Assembly: GCA_009377585.1 (NCBI GenBank)
Contig: WHTS01000020.1
Span: 29,581 to 71,956 of the forward strand
DNA from: Betaproteobacteria bacterium
GTDB taxonomy: Bacteria > Pseudomonadota > Gammaproteobacteria > Burkholderiales > WYBJ01
Length of the DNA: 42,376 nucleotides
Reading direction: 5' to 3'
The position numbers and the translations under genes are program-made. Below the pieces are notes generated by a model. It saw only the letters and a program-made list of their open reading frames with translations. It did not search any database and was not told the DNA's origin. Of this stretch, positions 1 to 9,400 are shown one piece after another (position 1 is the first letter of the stretch; each line of letters starts with the position of its first letter).

Positions 1-1
1 G

Positions 2-55
2 CGGGGTGAGCGTAACGAGCGGGGTGAGCGTAACGAGCGGGGTGAGCGGCCGGAG
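2..55 (+). repeat. 18-bp direct repeat inside rne (2 perfect copies and 1 diverged copy)
   Basis: The unit CGGGGTGAGCGTAACGAG occurs at 2-19 and 20-37. A third copy at 38-55 is identical for its first 11 bases. Each unit keeps the reading frame and encodes RGERNE (then RGERPE). The array may extend left of the window. Confidence 0.85.
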
Positions 56-955
56 CGCCAGCGTAGCGAGCAGGCCCACGATCAACGACAGCGACGCGGT
101 GAAGGCCGCCGCAGCCAGGAGGATCGCCGGCCGCCGCGGCGCGAACGCGACGACACGCAAGGCCGGCCGCCGCGGCGCGAACCGAGCGCCGCGGAAGCGC
201 AAGAGCCTGTTGCCGCGGCCGACGTTTCGCAGGGGCACGCGCCGGACCATGCCGCTGCTGCCGATGGCGGAAGCAGCGGCCCGCGCAGCCGCCGTCGGCG
301 CGGGCGTCGCGACCGGCAGGAGCAGCCCGCCGAGCACCGGGCAACCCAAGCGTCCGACGACGATACCGTCTCGAGCGAAGCAGCGCCCGCAGCGTTGGGC
401 ACCGCCGCAGTGAGCGCCGAGCTGGCGTCTTCGGCCGTCGCATCGCCCGGCGTCGCATCGCCCGTGGCAATCGCACCCGTGGCAGTTGCGCCCGCGGCAG
501 TTACGCCCGAGCCGGCGGCCTCCCCAAGCGACGCGGTTGTCGCCTCGGCGGTCACGGAGGTCAGGTCGCCGCCAGTGTCGGAGCGGAATCCGGCATTCGC
601 AGCAGCGGAAACCGAATCCGTCGAGCAGGCCGCTCAGCCGACGTCTCGGGTCGCCGCTGAACCGGCGCCCCGGCCAGCAGCCGAACCCGCACCCAGCCTG
701 ATCGAGCGGGCAAGCGAGACGCGTGTCGATGCGAGCCCTGCGGCAGCTTCACAGCCGGCGGACGAAGCGACCATCGCCCAGCGCTTCGAGCTTCCGCCCG
801 ACATGGTCATGATCGAGACATCACCCGGCGCACGGCGTCCAACCGAACAGCCCGCCGCAGCCACGGACGAGCCCATGCAGCCCCGGCGTCCGAAACAGCC
901 GCCACCCGCTGCCGCGGGCGAACAACCGCTGGTCCAGGTCGAGACACGTAAGTAA
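2..955 (+). CDS. rne: Ribonuclease E, C-terminal part (5' end outside the window)
   Basis: This frame is open from the window edge to a TAA at 953-955, so only the last 317 codons of the gene are present. The first part is very rich in Arg, Glu and Gln and starts with repeats of RGERNE. This is the RNA-binding, degradosome-scaffold type of tail found after the catalytic half of RNase E. A long Ala/Pro-rich linker follows, and the chain ends in a short hydrophobic patch (LPPDMVMIET) and the terminal QPLVQVETRK. Betaproteobacterial RNase E proteins commonly end in a similar VQVET-type peptide. The S1 and RNase catalytic domains are not in the window, so the call rests on the tail alone. RNase E processes rRNA and tRNA precursors and starts mRNA decay at the inner membrane. 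No other family fits better, but an unrelated Arg-rich protein cannot be fully excluded. Confidence 0.75.
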   Translation, partial: RGERNERGERNERGERPERQRSEQAHDQRQRRGEGRRSQEDRRPPRRERDDTQGRPPRREPSAAEAQEPVAAADVSQGHAPDHAAAADGGSSGPRSRRRRGRRDRQEQPAEHRATQASDDDTVSSEAAPAALGTAAVSAELASSAVASPGVASPVAIAPVAVAPAAVTPEPAASPSDAVVASAVTEVRSPPVSERNPAFAAAETESVEQAAQPTSRVAAEPAPRPAAEPAPSLIERASETRVDASPAAASQPADEATIAQRFELPPDMVMIETSPGARRPTEQPAAATDEPMQPRRPKQPPPAAAGEQPLVQVETRK

Positions 956-961
956 CTGCGC

Positions 962-990
962 GAGGGCGCGCCCGTTCGAGCGCCGCCCTC
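962..990 (+). terminator. rne: Possible hairpin after rne
   Basis: GAGGGCG (962-968) and CGCCCTC (984-990) form a perfect 7-bp stem with a 15-nt loop, starting 7 nt after the rne stop. No T-run follows, so it is not a canonical intrinsic terminator. It could instead protect the mRNA 3' end. Confidence 0.3.
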
Positions 991-1067
991 CGTCACGACC
1001 TGTTGCGGTTCGCGTAAACTGCCCGCATGCTTTCGGCGGACGTGCGGCACACCCGCGCGCCAATGGC

Positions 1068-1073
1068 TATACT
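1068..1073 (+). promoter_or_regulatory. Possible -10 element for the PrpF-family gene
   Basis: TATACT lies 32 nt before the ATG at 1106 and matches TATAAT at 5 of 6 positions. No good -35 element is seen 16-18 nt upstream. The rest of the 150-nt gap after rne holds the hairpin and nothing else I can support. Confidence 0.3.
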
Positions 1074-1105
1074 ATGTGGACGATCTTGCGACCCTGGAGG
1101 AGACC

Positions 1106-2368
1106 ATGAGCTCGCTTGCGCCGCTGCCGTCTGCGGCCTCATTCGGAAGATTGCCGGCACCGGAACTGGAAGATTTCGTACCGCGCGCGACCGGGGGCAT
1201 AGCGCAGTTCCCCGTCTACTACATGCGCGGCGGAACTTCCACTGGCATCGTGCTGTGGCACGAGCACGTGCCCGAAGAGCAGGCGCTGAAGGAAGAGCTG
1301 ATACGCGCCATCATGGGCGTTCCGGCGTGCGGCGAGTCGCGAGGCAACAAACAGACCACCGGTCTGGGACGCGGCGCTCCGACCAGCAACAAGGTCTTCA
1401 TCGTCTCGCGCCCGAACACGAGCGAGGCCGACATCGCGAGCACGCTGGCGCAGCTCGCCGCCGACAAGTCGGCGATCGACTGGAGCGTGAACTGCGGCAA
1501 CATGTCGGCCGCGTTGCCGATGTATGCGCTCGAGACCGGCCTCATCGAGGCGGCGGCCGGCCGCACCACGGTGCGCATCTTCAATACCAACACCGGCGTT
1601 ACGACCGATGCAACGGTGCGCACGCCGGATGCCAACCCATTCATCCCGCCCGATACCGAGATCCCCGGCGTCATGGGGAAGTTCCCGGGTGTCGAGCTCA
1701 CCTTGCGCCATCCCGTGGGGGCGAAAACCGGAAAGCTGCTGCCCACTTGCCATCCGAGCGACTCGATCTGCGGAATCGACGTGTCATGCGTCGACGTCGC
1801 CGTCCCGATGGTGATCCTGCGCGCTGCCGATGTCGGCAAGACGGGCCTGGAAACGCCCGACGAGCTCTCGCGCGATGGGAAGCTGAAGGAGCGGTTGCGC
1901 GAAATCTGGGTAGCTGCCGGCTTGAAGATGGGTCTGCGCCGCCGCGGCGGATCATTGATGACGGCGGCCGATCTGGCGCACAGCGAGACCGTGCCGAAGG
2001 TGTGCCTGATTTCGCCCGGAGAAGGCGACGTGCACATCAGTGCGCGCTACTTCACGCCCCAGTCGCCGCACAGCTCGCTGGCGGTGACCGGCGGCTGTTG
2101 CCTGGCGGTCGCTTGCCTGGTGCCGGGCACCGTGGCCAATGCCGTGGCGCAGGGTCTTGCTCCGGTGAGCGAGATGCACGGCATCTGCACGGTCGCCATG
2201 CGCAATCCCGCGGGCGTGCTGCGCGCGCGCATCGGCGCCACGGTCGGTACCAACGGATTGCGCGTGACCTCGGTTGCCTACGAGCGCAGCGCGCAGCTGC
2301 TGCTGCGCGGCCACTTCCCCATCTACGGCGCCTCGCCCGAGCTGCGCGAGTTCGCCGCGCGCTGGTAG
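1106..2368 (+). CDS. PrpF-family protein (isomerase/tautomerase of tricarboxylate-like acids)
   Basis: A 420-residue protein of the PrpF fold, which is related to diaminopimelate epimerase. Characterised relatives are PrpF (aconitate isomerisation with AcnD in the 2-methylcitrate cycle) and 4-oxalomesaconate tautomerases of the LigU/GalD type. The family opening YYMRGGTSTG (residues 39-48) is present. Lys96 (SNKVFIV) and Cys130 (NCGNM) are spaced like the proposed catalytic Lys/Cys pair of LigU (34 residues apart). The usual Lys of GGTSKG is Thr here. The start at 1106 is chosen over an in-frame upstream ATG at 1076 because GGAGGAG lies just before it. No prpB, prpC, acnD or aromatic-degradation gene is nearby, so the substrate is open. 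The gene ends 4 nt from the convergent phosphatase gene. Confidence 0.85.
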   Translation: MSSLAPLPSAASFGRLPAPELEDFVPRATGGIAQFPVYYMRGGTSTGIVLWHEHVPEEQALKEELIRAIMGVPACGESRGNKQTTGLGRGAPTSNKVFIVSRPNTSEADIASTLAQLAADKSAIDWSVNCGNMSAALPMYALETGLIEAAAGRTTVRIFNTNTGVTTDATVRTPDANPFIPPDTEIPGVMGKFPGVELTLRHPVGAKTGKLLPTCHPSDSICGIDVSCVDVAVPMVILRAADVGKTGLETPDELSRDGKLKERLREIWVAAGLKMGLRRRGGSLMTAADLAHSETVPKVCLISPGEGDVHISARYFTPQSPHSSLAVTGGCCLAVACLVPGTVANAVAQGLAPVSEMHGICTVAMRNPAGVLRARIGATVGTNGLRVTSVAYERSAQLLLRGHFPIYGASPELREFAARW

Positions 2369-2372
2369 GTTT

Positions 2373-2885
2373 TCAAAGGCCCGGCGGACGCGACTCGCCG
2401 GGCGCCGTCGCGCTCGCAGCCGCGAGGTAGCGGTCCCGAACATGATCGACCAGCGACTCGCACGCGTCCTCGATCATGTCGAGCACCAGCTCGAACGCCT
2501 TGGCGTTGCCGTAATACGGATCGGGAATATCGAGCGCGTCGTGCATGCGCGCAAATTCCATCAGTAGCCGCAGCCGTTCGGACTTGTCGCCAGGGCAGCG
2601 GCTACGCAGCGCCTCCAGGTTCTGCCGGTCCATGGCCAGCACCAGATCGAAGCGGGCGAAATCTTCGTCGGCGATGCAGCGCCCGCGCATGCGCGACATG
2701 TCGTAGCCGCGCCGTTGCGCCGCGGCGCGCGCGCGGCCGTCGGCCGAGGCACCCCGGTTGAAACCGTGCGTGCCCGCGGACGCGCACGCAACCCGGTCGG
2801 AAAGTCCGGCCGTGTGCAGCCGTTGCCTGAACACCGCTTCAGCGGTCGGCGAGCGACAGACGTTGCCGAGGCAGACGAACAGCAC
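2373..2885 (-). CDS. Low-molecular-weight protein-tyrosine phosphatase
   Basis: A cytoplasmic phosphatase of about 170 residues, the normal size for the family. The signature loop CLGNVCRS is at the N terminus, with nucleophile Cys5 and phosphate-binding Arg11 (C-X5-R). The general-acid motif DPYY is at 122-125. The start is a GTG at 2885, which gives MLFVCLGN as in relatives. No in-frame ATG lies nearby, and the best purine-rich stretch upstream is rather distant, so the start is uncertain by a few codons. The gene lies 68 nt downstream of uvrB on the same strand and may be read from the uvrB promoter. In bacteria these enzymes act on tyrosine kinases of polysaccharide export or on small phospho-compounds. 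No kinase or capsule gene is nearby, so the target is unknown. Confidence 0.88.
   Translation of the reverse strand: MLFVCLGNVCRSPTAEAVFRQRLHTAGLSDRVACASAGTHGFNRGASADGRARAAAQRRGYDMSRMRGRCIADEDFARFDLVLAMDRQNLEALRSRCPGDKSERLRLLMEFARMHDALDIPDPYYGNAKAFELVLDMIEDACESLVDHVRDRYLAAASATAPGESRPPGL
2380..2402 (-). terminator. Hairpin at the 3' end of the phosphatase gene
   Basis: CCCGGCG (2380-2386) pairs with CGCCGGG (2396-2402) around a 9-nt loop. It covers the last codons of the minus-strand phosphatase gene, and only a short CCTTTG stretch follows on that strand. It could weakly terminate in either direction between the two convergent genes. This is a structural observation only. Confidence 0.25.
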
Positions 2886-2953
2886 GCGGCATACGATGCG
2901 ATCCTCTCGCCCGGCGCCGCCGAACGGCCACAGGTTGCGCAGAAGCGCCGGGA

Positions 2954-5038
2954 TCAAGGCAGGTCTTCGATGAACAAGCGACGCTTGAGCTGGGCGAGGC
3001 GATTGCGCAAGTCGGCGGCACGCTCGAACTCCAGCCGGCGCGCAGCCTCCAGCATTTCCTTTTCCACCCGCTTCACTTCCCGGGTGAGCTCCTTCTCGCT
3101 CATTGCCTCGTAGGCCTTGCGCGCCTGGGCGGCCTTCTGCTGCTGGTGCGATTCGCCGGCATCGTACACGCCCTCGATGATGTCCTTGACGCGCTTGCTG
3201 ACGCCGCGCGGCACGATGCCGTGGGCGGCGTTGTAGGCTTCCTGCTTGACGCGCCGGCGCTCGGTCTCGTCGATCGCCTGGCGCATCGAATTGGTGAGGA
3301 CATCGGCATACATGATGGTGGTGCCGTTGATGTGCCGTGCGGCGCGCCCGATGGTCTGGATGAGCGAGCGCGTGGAGCGCAGGAACCCTTCCTTGTCCGC
3401 ATCCAGGATGGCCACCAGCGACACCTCGGGAATGTCCAGTCCTTCGCGCAGCAGGTTGATCCCGACCAGCACGTCGAATTCGCCGAGGCGCAGATCGCGG
3501 ATGATCTCCACCCGCTCGACCGTGTCGATGTCCGAGTGCAGGTAGCGCACCCGCAGGCTGTGGTCGGCGAGGTACTCGGTGAGGTCCTCGGCCATGCGCT
3601 TGGTGAGCGTCGTGACGAGCACGCGCTCGTCGCGCTCGACACGCGCCCGGATCTCGGACATGAGGTCGTCCACCTGCGTGGCCGCCGGGCGCACCTCGAT
3701 CATCGGATCCACCAGGCCGGTAGGTCGCACCACCTGCTCCACCACGCGTGCCTGCTTGCGCCGCTCGTAGTCGCCCGGCGTGGCCGAGACGAAGATCGTG
3801 CGCAACATCTTTCCCTCGAACTCGTCGAATCGCAGCGGCCGGTTGTCGAGCGCGCTCGGAAGGCGAAAGCCGTACTCGACCAGTGTCTCCTTGCGCGAGC
3901 GGTCGCCACGATACATCCCGCCGATCTGCGGGATGGTGACGTGGCTCTCGTCGATGATCATGAGCGTGTTCGGCGGCAGGTAGTCGATCAGCGTGGGCGG
4001 AGGCTCGCCCTCCTTGCGCCCGCTCAAGGGACGCGAGTAGTTTTCGATGCCCTTGCAGAAGCCCATTTCGTTCAGCATCTCGAGATCGAAGCGGGTGCGC
4101 TGCTCGATGCGCTGCGCTTCCAGCAGCCGGCCCTCGCGCTGGAAGAATTCCAGCCGCTGCGCGAGCTCGAGCTTGATGGCCTCGATCGCGCGCAGGGTCG
4201 TCGCGCGCGGCGTCACGTAGTGGCTGGACGGATACACGGTATAGCGTCCGACCCGGTGCAGGATCTGCCCGGTGAGCGGATCGAACAGCGTCAGCGTCTC
4301 CACCTCGTCGTCGAACAAGCAGATCCGCAACGCCTGTTCCGCGCTCTCGGCGGGGTACACGTCGATCACGTCGCCGCGCACGCGGAAGGTGCCGCGACGG
4401 AAATCGGCCTCGTTGCGCTGGTACTGCATCTCGGTCAGGCGTTTGAGGATGTCGCGCTGGCCGATGCGCTCGCGCTCGCGCAGGTGCAGGATCATGCCGT
4501 GATAATCGACCGGGTCGCCGATGCCGTAGATGGCCGACACCGTCGCCACGATGATCGCGTCCGGGCGCTCGAGCAGCGACTTGGTGGCAGAAAGCCGCAT
4601 CTGCTCGATGTGCTCGTTGATGCTCGAGTCCTTTTCGATATAGAGATCGCGCGAAGGGACGTAGGCCTCCGGCTGGTAGTAGTCGTAGTACGAGACGAAG
4701 TACTCGATCGCGTTTTCCGGAAAGAACTCCCGCATCTCGGAATAGAGCTGGGCGGCGAGCGTCTTGTTGGGCGCCATCACGAGCGCCGGGCAGCCCAGCC
4801 GCCCGATCACGTTCGCCATGGTGTAGGTCTTGCCGGAGCCCGTCACGCCGAGCAGCGTCTGGCACCCGAGCCCGGCCTGCACGCCTTCGACCAGCCGGTC
4901 GATCGCCTCGGGCTGATCGCCGGCTGGCTCGAACGTCTGGTGCAGCCGGTAGGGGCTGCCCGGAAATGTGCGCACCGGGTGCTCGGCGGCGGGTGCCGTC
5001 TGCGCGTCGGGCAAGAGCTCGGAAATCTTCAATCGCAA
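2954..5038 (-). CDS. uvrB: UvrABC system protein B (excision nuclease helicase subunit)
   Basis: UvrB takes damaged DNA from UvrA, opens it and recruits UvrC for nucleotide excision repair in the cytoplasm. The 694-residue product has the Walker A motif GVTGSGKT at 64-71, the beta-hairpin region [10 protein letters not shown], the helicase motif DESHVTIPQ and a C-terminal UVR coiled-coil ([13 protein letters not shown]) that contacts UvrC. Length and motifs are complete. No ATG is available at the 5' end. The outermost start is TTG at 5038, but the only Shine-Dalgarno-like GAGG abuts it and suits the next TTG at 5032 better (two residues shorter). It diverges from the aminotransferase gene across 159 nt. 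I found no clear LexA-type CTGT-N8-ACAG site there. Confidence 0.97.
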   Translation of the reverse strand: MRLKISELLPDAQTAPAAEHPVRTFPGSPYRLHQTFEPAGDQPEAIDRLVEGVQAGLGCQTLLGVTGSGKTYTMANVIGRLGCPALVMAPNKTLAAQLYSEMREFFPENAIEYFVSYYDYYQPEAYVPSRDLYIEKDSSINEHIEQMRLSATKSLLERPDAIIVATVSAIYGIGDPVDYHGMILHLRERERIGQRDILKRLTEMQYQRNEADFRRGTFRVRGDVIDVYPAESAEQALRICLFDDEVETLTLFDPLTGQILHRVGRYTVYPSSHYVTPRATTLRAIEAIKLELAQRLEFFQREGRLLEAQRIEQRTRFDLEMLNEMGFCKGIENYSRPLSGRKEGEPPPTLIDYLPPNTLMIIDESHVTIPQIGGMYRGDRSRKETLVEYGFRLPSALDNRPLRFDEFEGKMLRTIFVSATPGDYERRKQARVVEQVVRPTGLVDPMIEVRPAATQVDDLMSEIRARVERDERVLVTTLTKRMAEDLTEYLADHSLRVRYLHSDIDTVERVEIIRDLRLGEFDVLVGINLLREGLDIPEVSLVAILDADKEGFLRSTRSLIQTIGRAARHINGTTIMYADVLTNSMRQAIDETERRRVKQEAYNAAHGIVPRGVSKRVKDIIEGVYDAGESHQQQKAAQARKAYEAMSEKELTREVKRVEKEMLEAARRLEFERAADLRNRLAQLKRRLFIEDLP

Positions 5039-5114
5039 CCTCGTTTACCGTGGCGTAATTGTCTCATAGCGGCACGCTCGGCCCACCCTCGCTGCCGGCG
5101 CGTGCAGGGCGACA

Positions 5115-5143
5115 TTTCCAGCCAGCACCGCCGCGGGTAGAAT
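5115..5143 (+). promoter_or_regulatory. Likely sigma-70 promoter of the aminotransferase gene
   Basis: TTTCCA (5115-5120) and TAGAAT (5138-5143) are separated by 17 nt and lie 54 nt before the ATG at 5198. The -10 matches the consensus at 5 of 6 positions. The remaining part of the uvrB/aminotransferase intergenic region shows no other clear site. Confidence 0.5.
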
Positions 5144-5197
5144 CCGTTTCATTCGCAGTCTCGGCCCGCACTGCCCTACCCGTTCAAGGCATTCCGC

Positions 5198-6412
5198 ATG
5201 TCCTCATTTTCCCTGGCGTCGATCGAAATGGCGCCGCGCGATCCGATCCTCGGCCTCACCGAAGCATTCAACGCCGATCCCAATCCCGCCAAGGTCAACC
5301 TCGGCCAGGGTGTCTACGTCGACGACTCGGGCAAGGTGCCGGTGCTCGAATGCGTACGCCGTGTCGAGCACGCGCTCGCCGAGGGCGCTCGGCCGCGCAG
5401 CTACCTGCCGATCGACGGCTTGCCGGCCTACGACCGAATCGCGCAGGAGGTGCTGCTCGGCCCGGATCATGGCGCGCTGCGCGACAAGCGGGTGGTCACG
5501 GTGCAAAGTCTGGGCGGAACCGGCGCGCTCAAGGTGGGCGCGGACTTTCTGCGCCGCGCCGATCCGCAGGCGCAAGTCTGGATCAGCGACCCGAGCTGGG
5601 AAAATCATCGCGCCCTGTTCGAGTATGCCGGCTTCGAGGTCAATACCTACCCGTATTACGAACCGGCCTCGCACGGCTGCCGTTTCGACGCCATGCTGGC
5701 GGGGCTCGCCGGGCTGCCTGCCGGCGCAATCGTCGTCCTGCACGCCTGCTGCCACAACCCGACCGGGGTCGATCTGTCGCAGGCGCAGTGGCAGCGCGTG
5801 CTGGACGTGGTCAGGCAGCGCGGCCTCGTGCCCTTTCTCGACATCGCCTACCAGGGATTCGGCGACGGCCTGGAACAGGACGCCTACGCGGTGCGGCTGT
5901 TCGCCGATGCGCTGCCGGCGGTATTCGTGGCGGGTTCCTACTCCAAGTCGCTGTCGCTCTACGGCGAGCGGGTCGGCGCGCTCAGCGTCGTTACCGGAAG
6001 CGCCGACGAAGCGGCCCGCGTCCTGAGCCAGTTGAAGCGCATCATCCGGACCAACTATTCCAACCCGCCCACGCACGGGGGCGAGGTGGCTGCCATGGTG
6101 CTGTCGAACCCGGAGCTGCGCGCGCTGTGGGAGCGCGAGCTGGGCTTGATGCGCGAGCGCATCAAGCTCATGCGCCGGCTGCTGGTGGAGAAAGTTCGCG
6201 AGCAGCGCGCCGATTTCGATTTCAGCTACATGCTCGACCAGCGCGGCATGTTCTCCTACTCCGGGCTCACCCAGGCGCAGGTCCAGGCACTGCGGGAGAA
6301 GCATTCGATATACGCCGTCGACAGCGGGCGCATCTGCGTCGCGGCGCTCAGCACCGCCAACGTCGATTACGTCGCGCGCTCCATCGCCCAGGTGCTCGTG
6401 ACTACGCGTTGA
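5198..6412 (+). CDS. Aspartate/aromatic amino acid aminotransferase (class I, PLP)
   Basis: A 404-residue cytoplasmic PLP enzyme of the AspC/TyrB group, which moves amino groups between aspartate or aromatic amino acids and 2-oxoglutarate. Trp134, Asn187 (CHNPTG), Asp215 and the Schiff-base Lys250 (GSYSKSLSLYGERVG) are all seen. Arg258, in the phosphate-binding position, and a C-terminal Arg in SGRICVAAL, typical of the dicarboxylate-binding site, are also present. Length is standard. The ATG at 5198 gives the expected start (SIEMAPRDPILGL). AspC and TyrB cannot be separated by eye, so no symbol is given. The gene diverges from uvrB. Its last 11 nt overlap the 3' end of the convergent flavoprotein gene. 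Confidence 0.93.
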   Translation: MSSFSLASIEMAPRDPILGLTEAFNADPNPAKVNLGQGVYVDDSGKVPVLECVRRVEHALAEGARPRSYLPIDGLPAYDRIAQEVLLGPDHGALRDKRVVTVQSLGGTGALKVGADFLRRADPQAQVWISDPSWENHRALFEYAGFEVNTYPYYEPASHGCRFDAMLAGLAGLPAGAIVVLHACCHNPTGVDLSQAQWQRVLDVVRQRGLVPFLDIAYQGFGDGLEQDAYAVRLFADALPAVFVAGSYSKSLSLYGERVGALSVVTGSADEAARVLSQLKRIIRTNYSNPPTHGGEVAAMVLSNPELRALWERELGLMRERIKLMRRLLVEKVREQRADFDFSYMLDQRGMFSYSGLTQAQVQALREKHSIYAVDSGRICVAALSTANVDYVARSIAQVLVTTR

Positions 6413-9400
6413 GCAGCTCGCCCTCGGGCGCTGCGGCGCTGCGCAGGCCCGCGCGCCGCAGGCAGCGGTCGATCCATTGCGCGCTGAGCTTTTCCTGCAC
6501 CGCGTTCTGTCCCAGCCGCTCGCGCAGCGCTTCGAAGTCGACGTGGTCGAGCGGCTGGTCCTGGTTGAAGCAGGAGAACACGTAACGGGTCGCGCCCGTC
6601 GCCGGATCGCGCTGCGGCTGGATGCACTGCGCGCAGATCTCCTTCATCATGCATTGCATCGGCGAGTTGATGGAGCCGATGCCCAGGTGACCGGCCTTGA
6701 GGTAAGGTGCGAGCACCCCGTGGCGGGCGCGCGCGACTGCCGCCATCATCCGATCCGAACCGATCGCAACGACACGATCGACCTCGGACAGCGGAACGGG
6801 TTGCGCACCGAGCTCGCCGCGAGCATAGGCATGCATGGCCTCCACGATGTTGCCGACGAAGCTTGCATCCTGCCTGCGCTCCGGCTCGAAGGCCGGTCCG
6901 TGGTCGCAGCACCATACGACCGCATCCGCGGCCGCTTCGATCTCAGTCACCTTGTAGCGATCGACGCGGCGCCGGTAGCCCGCAAAGTACAGCACGCGGC
7001 TGCCCGCCGCTCGCAGCGCCTGGCCGATGGAGAAGAGCACCGCGTTGCCCAGCCCGCCGCCCGCGAGCAGCACGATTTCGCCCGCAGGCGTTTCCGTCGG
7101 CGACCCGGTGGGTCCCATCAGCACCACCGGCTCGCCGGGACGCAACAGCGCGCACAGATCGGACGAACCGCCCATCTCCAGCACGATGGTCGAGACCAGT
7201 CCCTTCTCGGCATCCACCCAGGCACCGGTAAGCGCGAGCCCTTCCATCGCCAGCCGCGTGCCTTCGATCTCGGTGGCCAGCGTTTCGTAGTTCTGCAGGC
7301 GGTAGAACTGACCGGGCTTGAATGCGCGCGCCGCCGCCGGTGCATGCACGATCACCTCGACGATGTTGGGCGTCAAGCGCACGACTTCATTCACCCGCGC
7401 GCGCAGATCGTGGTCGAGCACGGCGAGGAATGCGGCATCGTCCTTGCCGGCCGCTGCGGACCGCTCGAGCATCGTGCGGCTGACCACGGGATAGCCCTGG
7501 CGCGCGCTCGCCATGGCCTTCACCACGTTGCCGAAGTACGACGGGTGCATATCGCCGAAAAAGCTCATGCAGCGGCCGTCGCTTTGCCGGTTCATCAGCA
7601 CGTGCACCTGGCGCGGCTTGGCGGCGTTGCGCTCGGGGCTCACCGGCGTGCCGTTCGCGTCGCAGGCCTGGAAGTAGCGGCCGTCGAGCTTGAAGTGCGC
7701 GCCATCCTCGCGCGCCAGCACGGTGTTGGGCTGCGTTCCGGCCGCGACCAGGACCGCACGCGCAGGCAAGATCGTTTCGCCGGACTTCTGCCAACGGCCG
7801 TCCTCGGACTGGGTCTGCACCGCCATGCGCACGGCGCTGGCATGCCCGTGCCGGTCCACCGCGATTTCCAGCGGCGTGAGGCCCGCCGCGAAGCGCACAC
7901 CCTCCTGCAGCGCCTTCTCCACCTCTTCATGGTTCAGCGTGTACGAGGGGCTGTCGATCAGGCGGCGGCGATAGGCGATGGTCGCCCCACCCCACGATTG
8001 CAGCAGCTCCAGGATTCGCGCCGGCCGGCCCTGCGCCCGCGCGACTTCGCGCTCGGTGCGGATCGCGCGGGCGTGGGCGAGAAATTCATCGGCGATTGTC
8101 CGCTCCTCTTCGTTCCATGGGCTGCGCACCGCCGCGTCGCCGCGCTCCGCGGCCAGCGTCTCGAAGCGTTCGAGAAACTTTTCCACCTGCAGCGGGTAAT
8201 AGGCGAGCGCTTCGGTTGCGGTATCGATCGCGGTCAACCCGCCGCCGATCACCACCACCGGCAAGCGCAGCTGCATGTTGGCGATCGACGAGCGTTTCGC
8301 CGCACCCGTGAGCTGCAATGCCATCAGGAAATCCGAGGCCGTGCGCACGCCGCGCGCCATGCCGTTGGGCAATTCCAGCAGCGTCGGCTTGCCCGCGCCC
8401 GCGCACAGCGCGATGTGATCGAAGCCGAGCTCGAACGCGCGTTCGGCGCTCAGCGTTCCGCCGAAGCGCACACCGCCGTGCATGCCGAACAGCGCCCGGC
8501 GCTCCAGCAGCAGGCGCACGATCTTGAGGAAGTTCTTGTCCCAGCGTACGGTGATGCCGTATTCGGCCACGCCGCCGAAGCCGGCCATGACGCGCTCGTC
8601 GAGCTCCTCGTACAGCTGCCCGATGTCCCGAATGGGCCGAAACGGCACGCGCCCGCCGTCCAGACCGACTCCGCAGAGCTCGGGCGGCAACGGCTCGATC
8701 TTCAGGCCGTCGATGCCGACGACCGTGTGACCCGCGTTGAGCAGGTAGTGCGCGAGCGTGAAGCCCGCGGGCCCCATGCCGACGACCAGTGCGCGCCGCC
8801 CCGTGGACGGCTTGGCGTAGGGAGTGCGCAGACTGAGCGGATTCCAGCGCGTGAGCAGCCCGTAGATCTCGAACCCCCACGGCAGCTGCAAGACGTCTTT
8901 CAGCGTACGCGTCTCGGCTTGCGGAATGTCGACCGGGTCCTGCTTCTGGTAGATGCAGGCTTTCATGCAATCGTTGCAAATGCGGTGACCGGTCGCGGCG
9001 ACCATCGGGTTGTCGACGACGATCATCGCCAGCGCGGCGACCGGCTTGCCTTCGACCTTGAGCTTGTGGAACTCGGAAATTCGCTCTTCCAATGGACAGC
9101 CGGCCAGCGTCACGCCGAAAACCGTCTTGCGAAAGGCGCCCGCCGTGCCGTCCGCAGCGGGCTTTTCGCGCAATCCCTGCGAGCACGAGTCCTTGCCCTG
9201 CTCATGGCACCAGATGCAGTAGTTGGCCTGATCGAGCGCACCGACGAGATCCGTGCCAGGATCGGTCAGCTTGAAGCCTTCGCGGCGACGCAGGTGATCC
9301 AGGCGATAGGTCGGGTAGCCGTCGCGGTCGTTTTCGACCACAGGGACCAGCCGGTGCGGGTCGAGCTTGCGCGGCACCTTGAACAATACCCCGGCACGAT

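Noticed and set aside
1027-2430. A 467-codon frame overlapping the PrpF-family gene
   Set aside because: Arg/His/Ala-rich shadow in another frame; the real gene has family motifs and a strong Shine-Dalgarno sequence.
3146-5140. A 664-codon frame antisense to uvrB
   Set aside because: Low-quality composition with no motifs. High third-position GC in uvrB removes stops from this frame.
5039-5197. SOS (LexA) box before uvrB
   Set aside because: No CTGT-N8-ACAG or close variant was found in the intergenic region.
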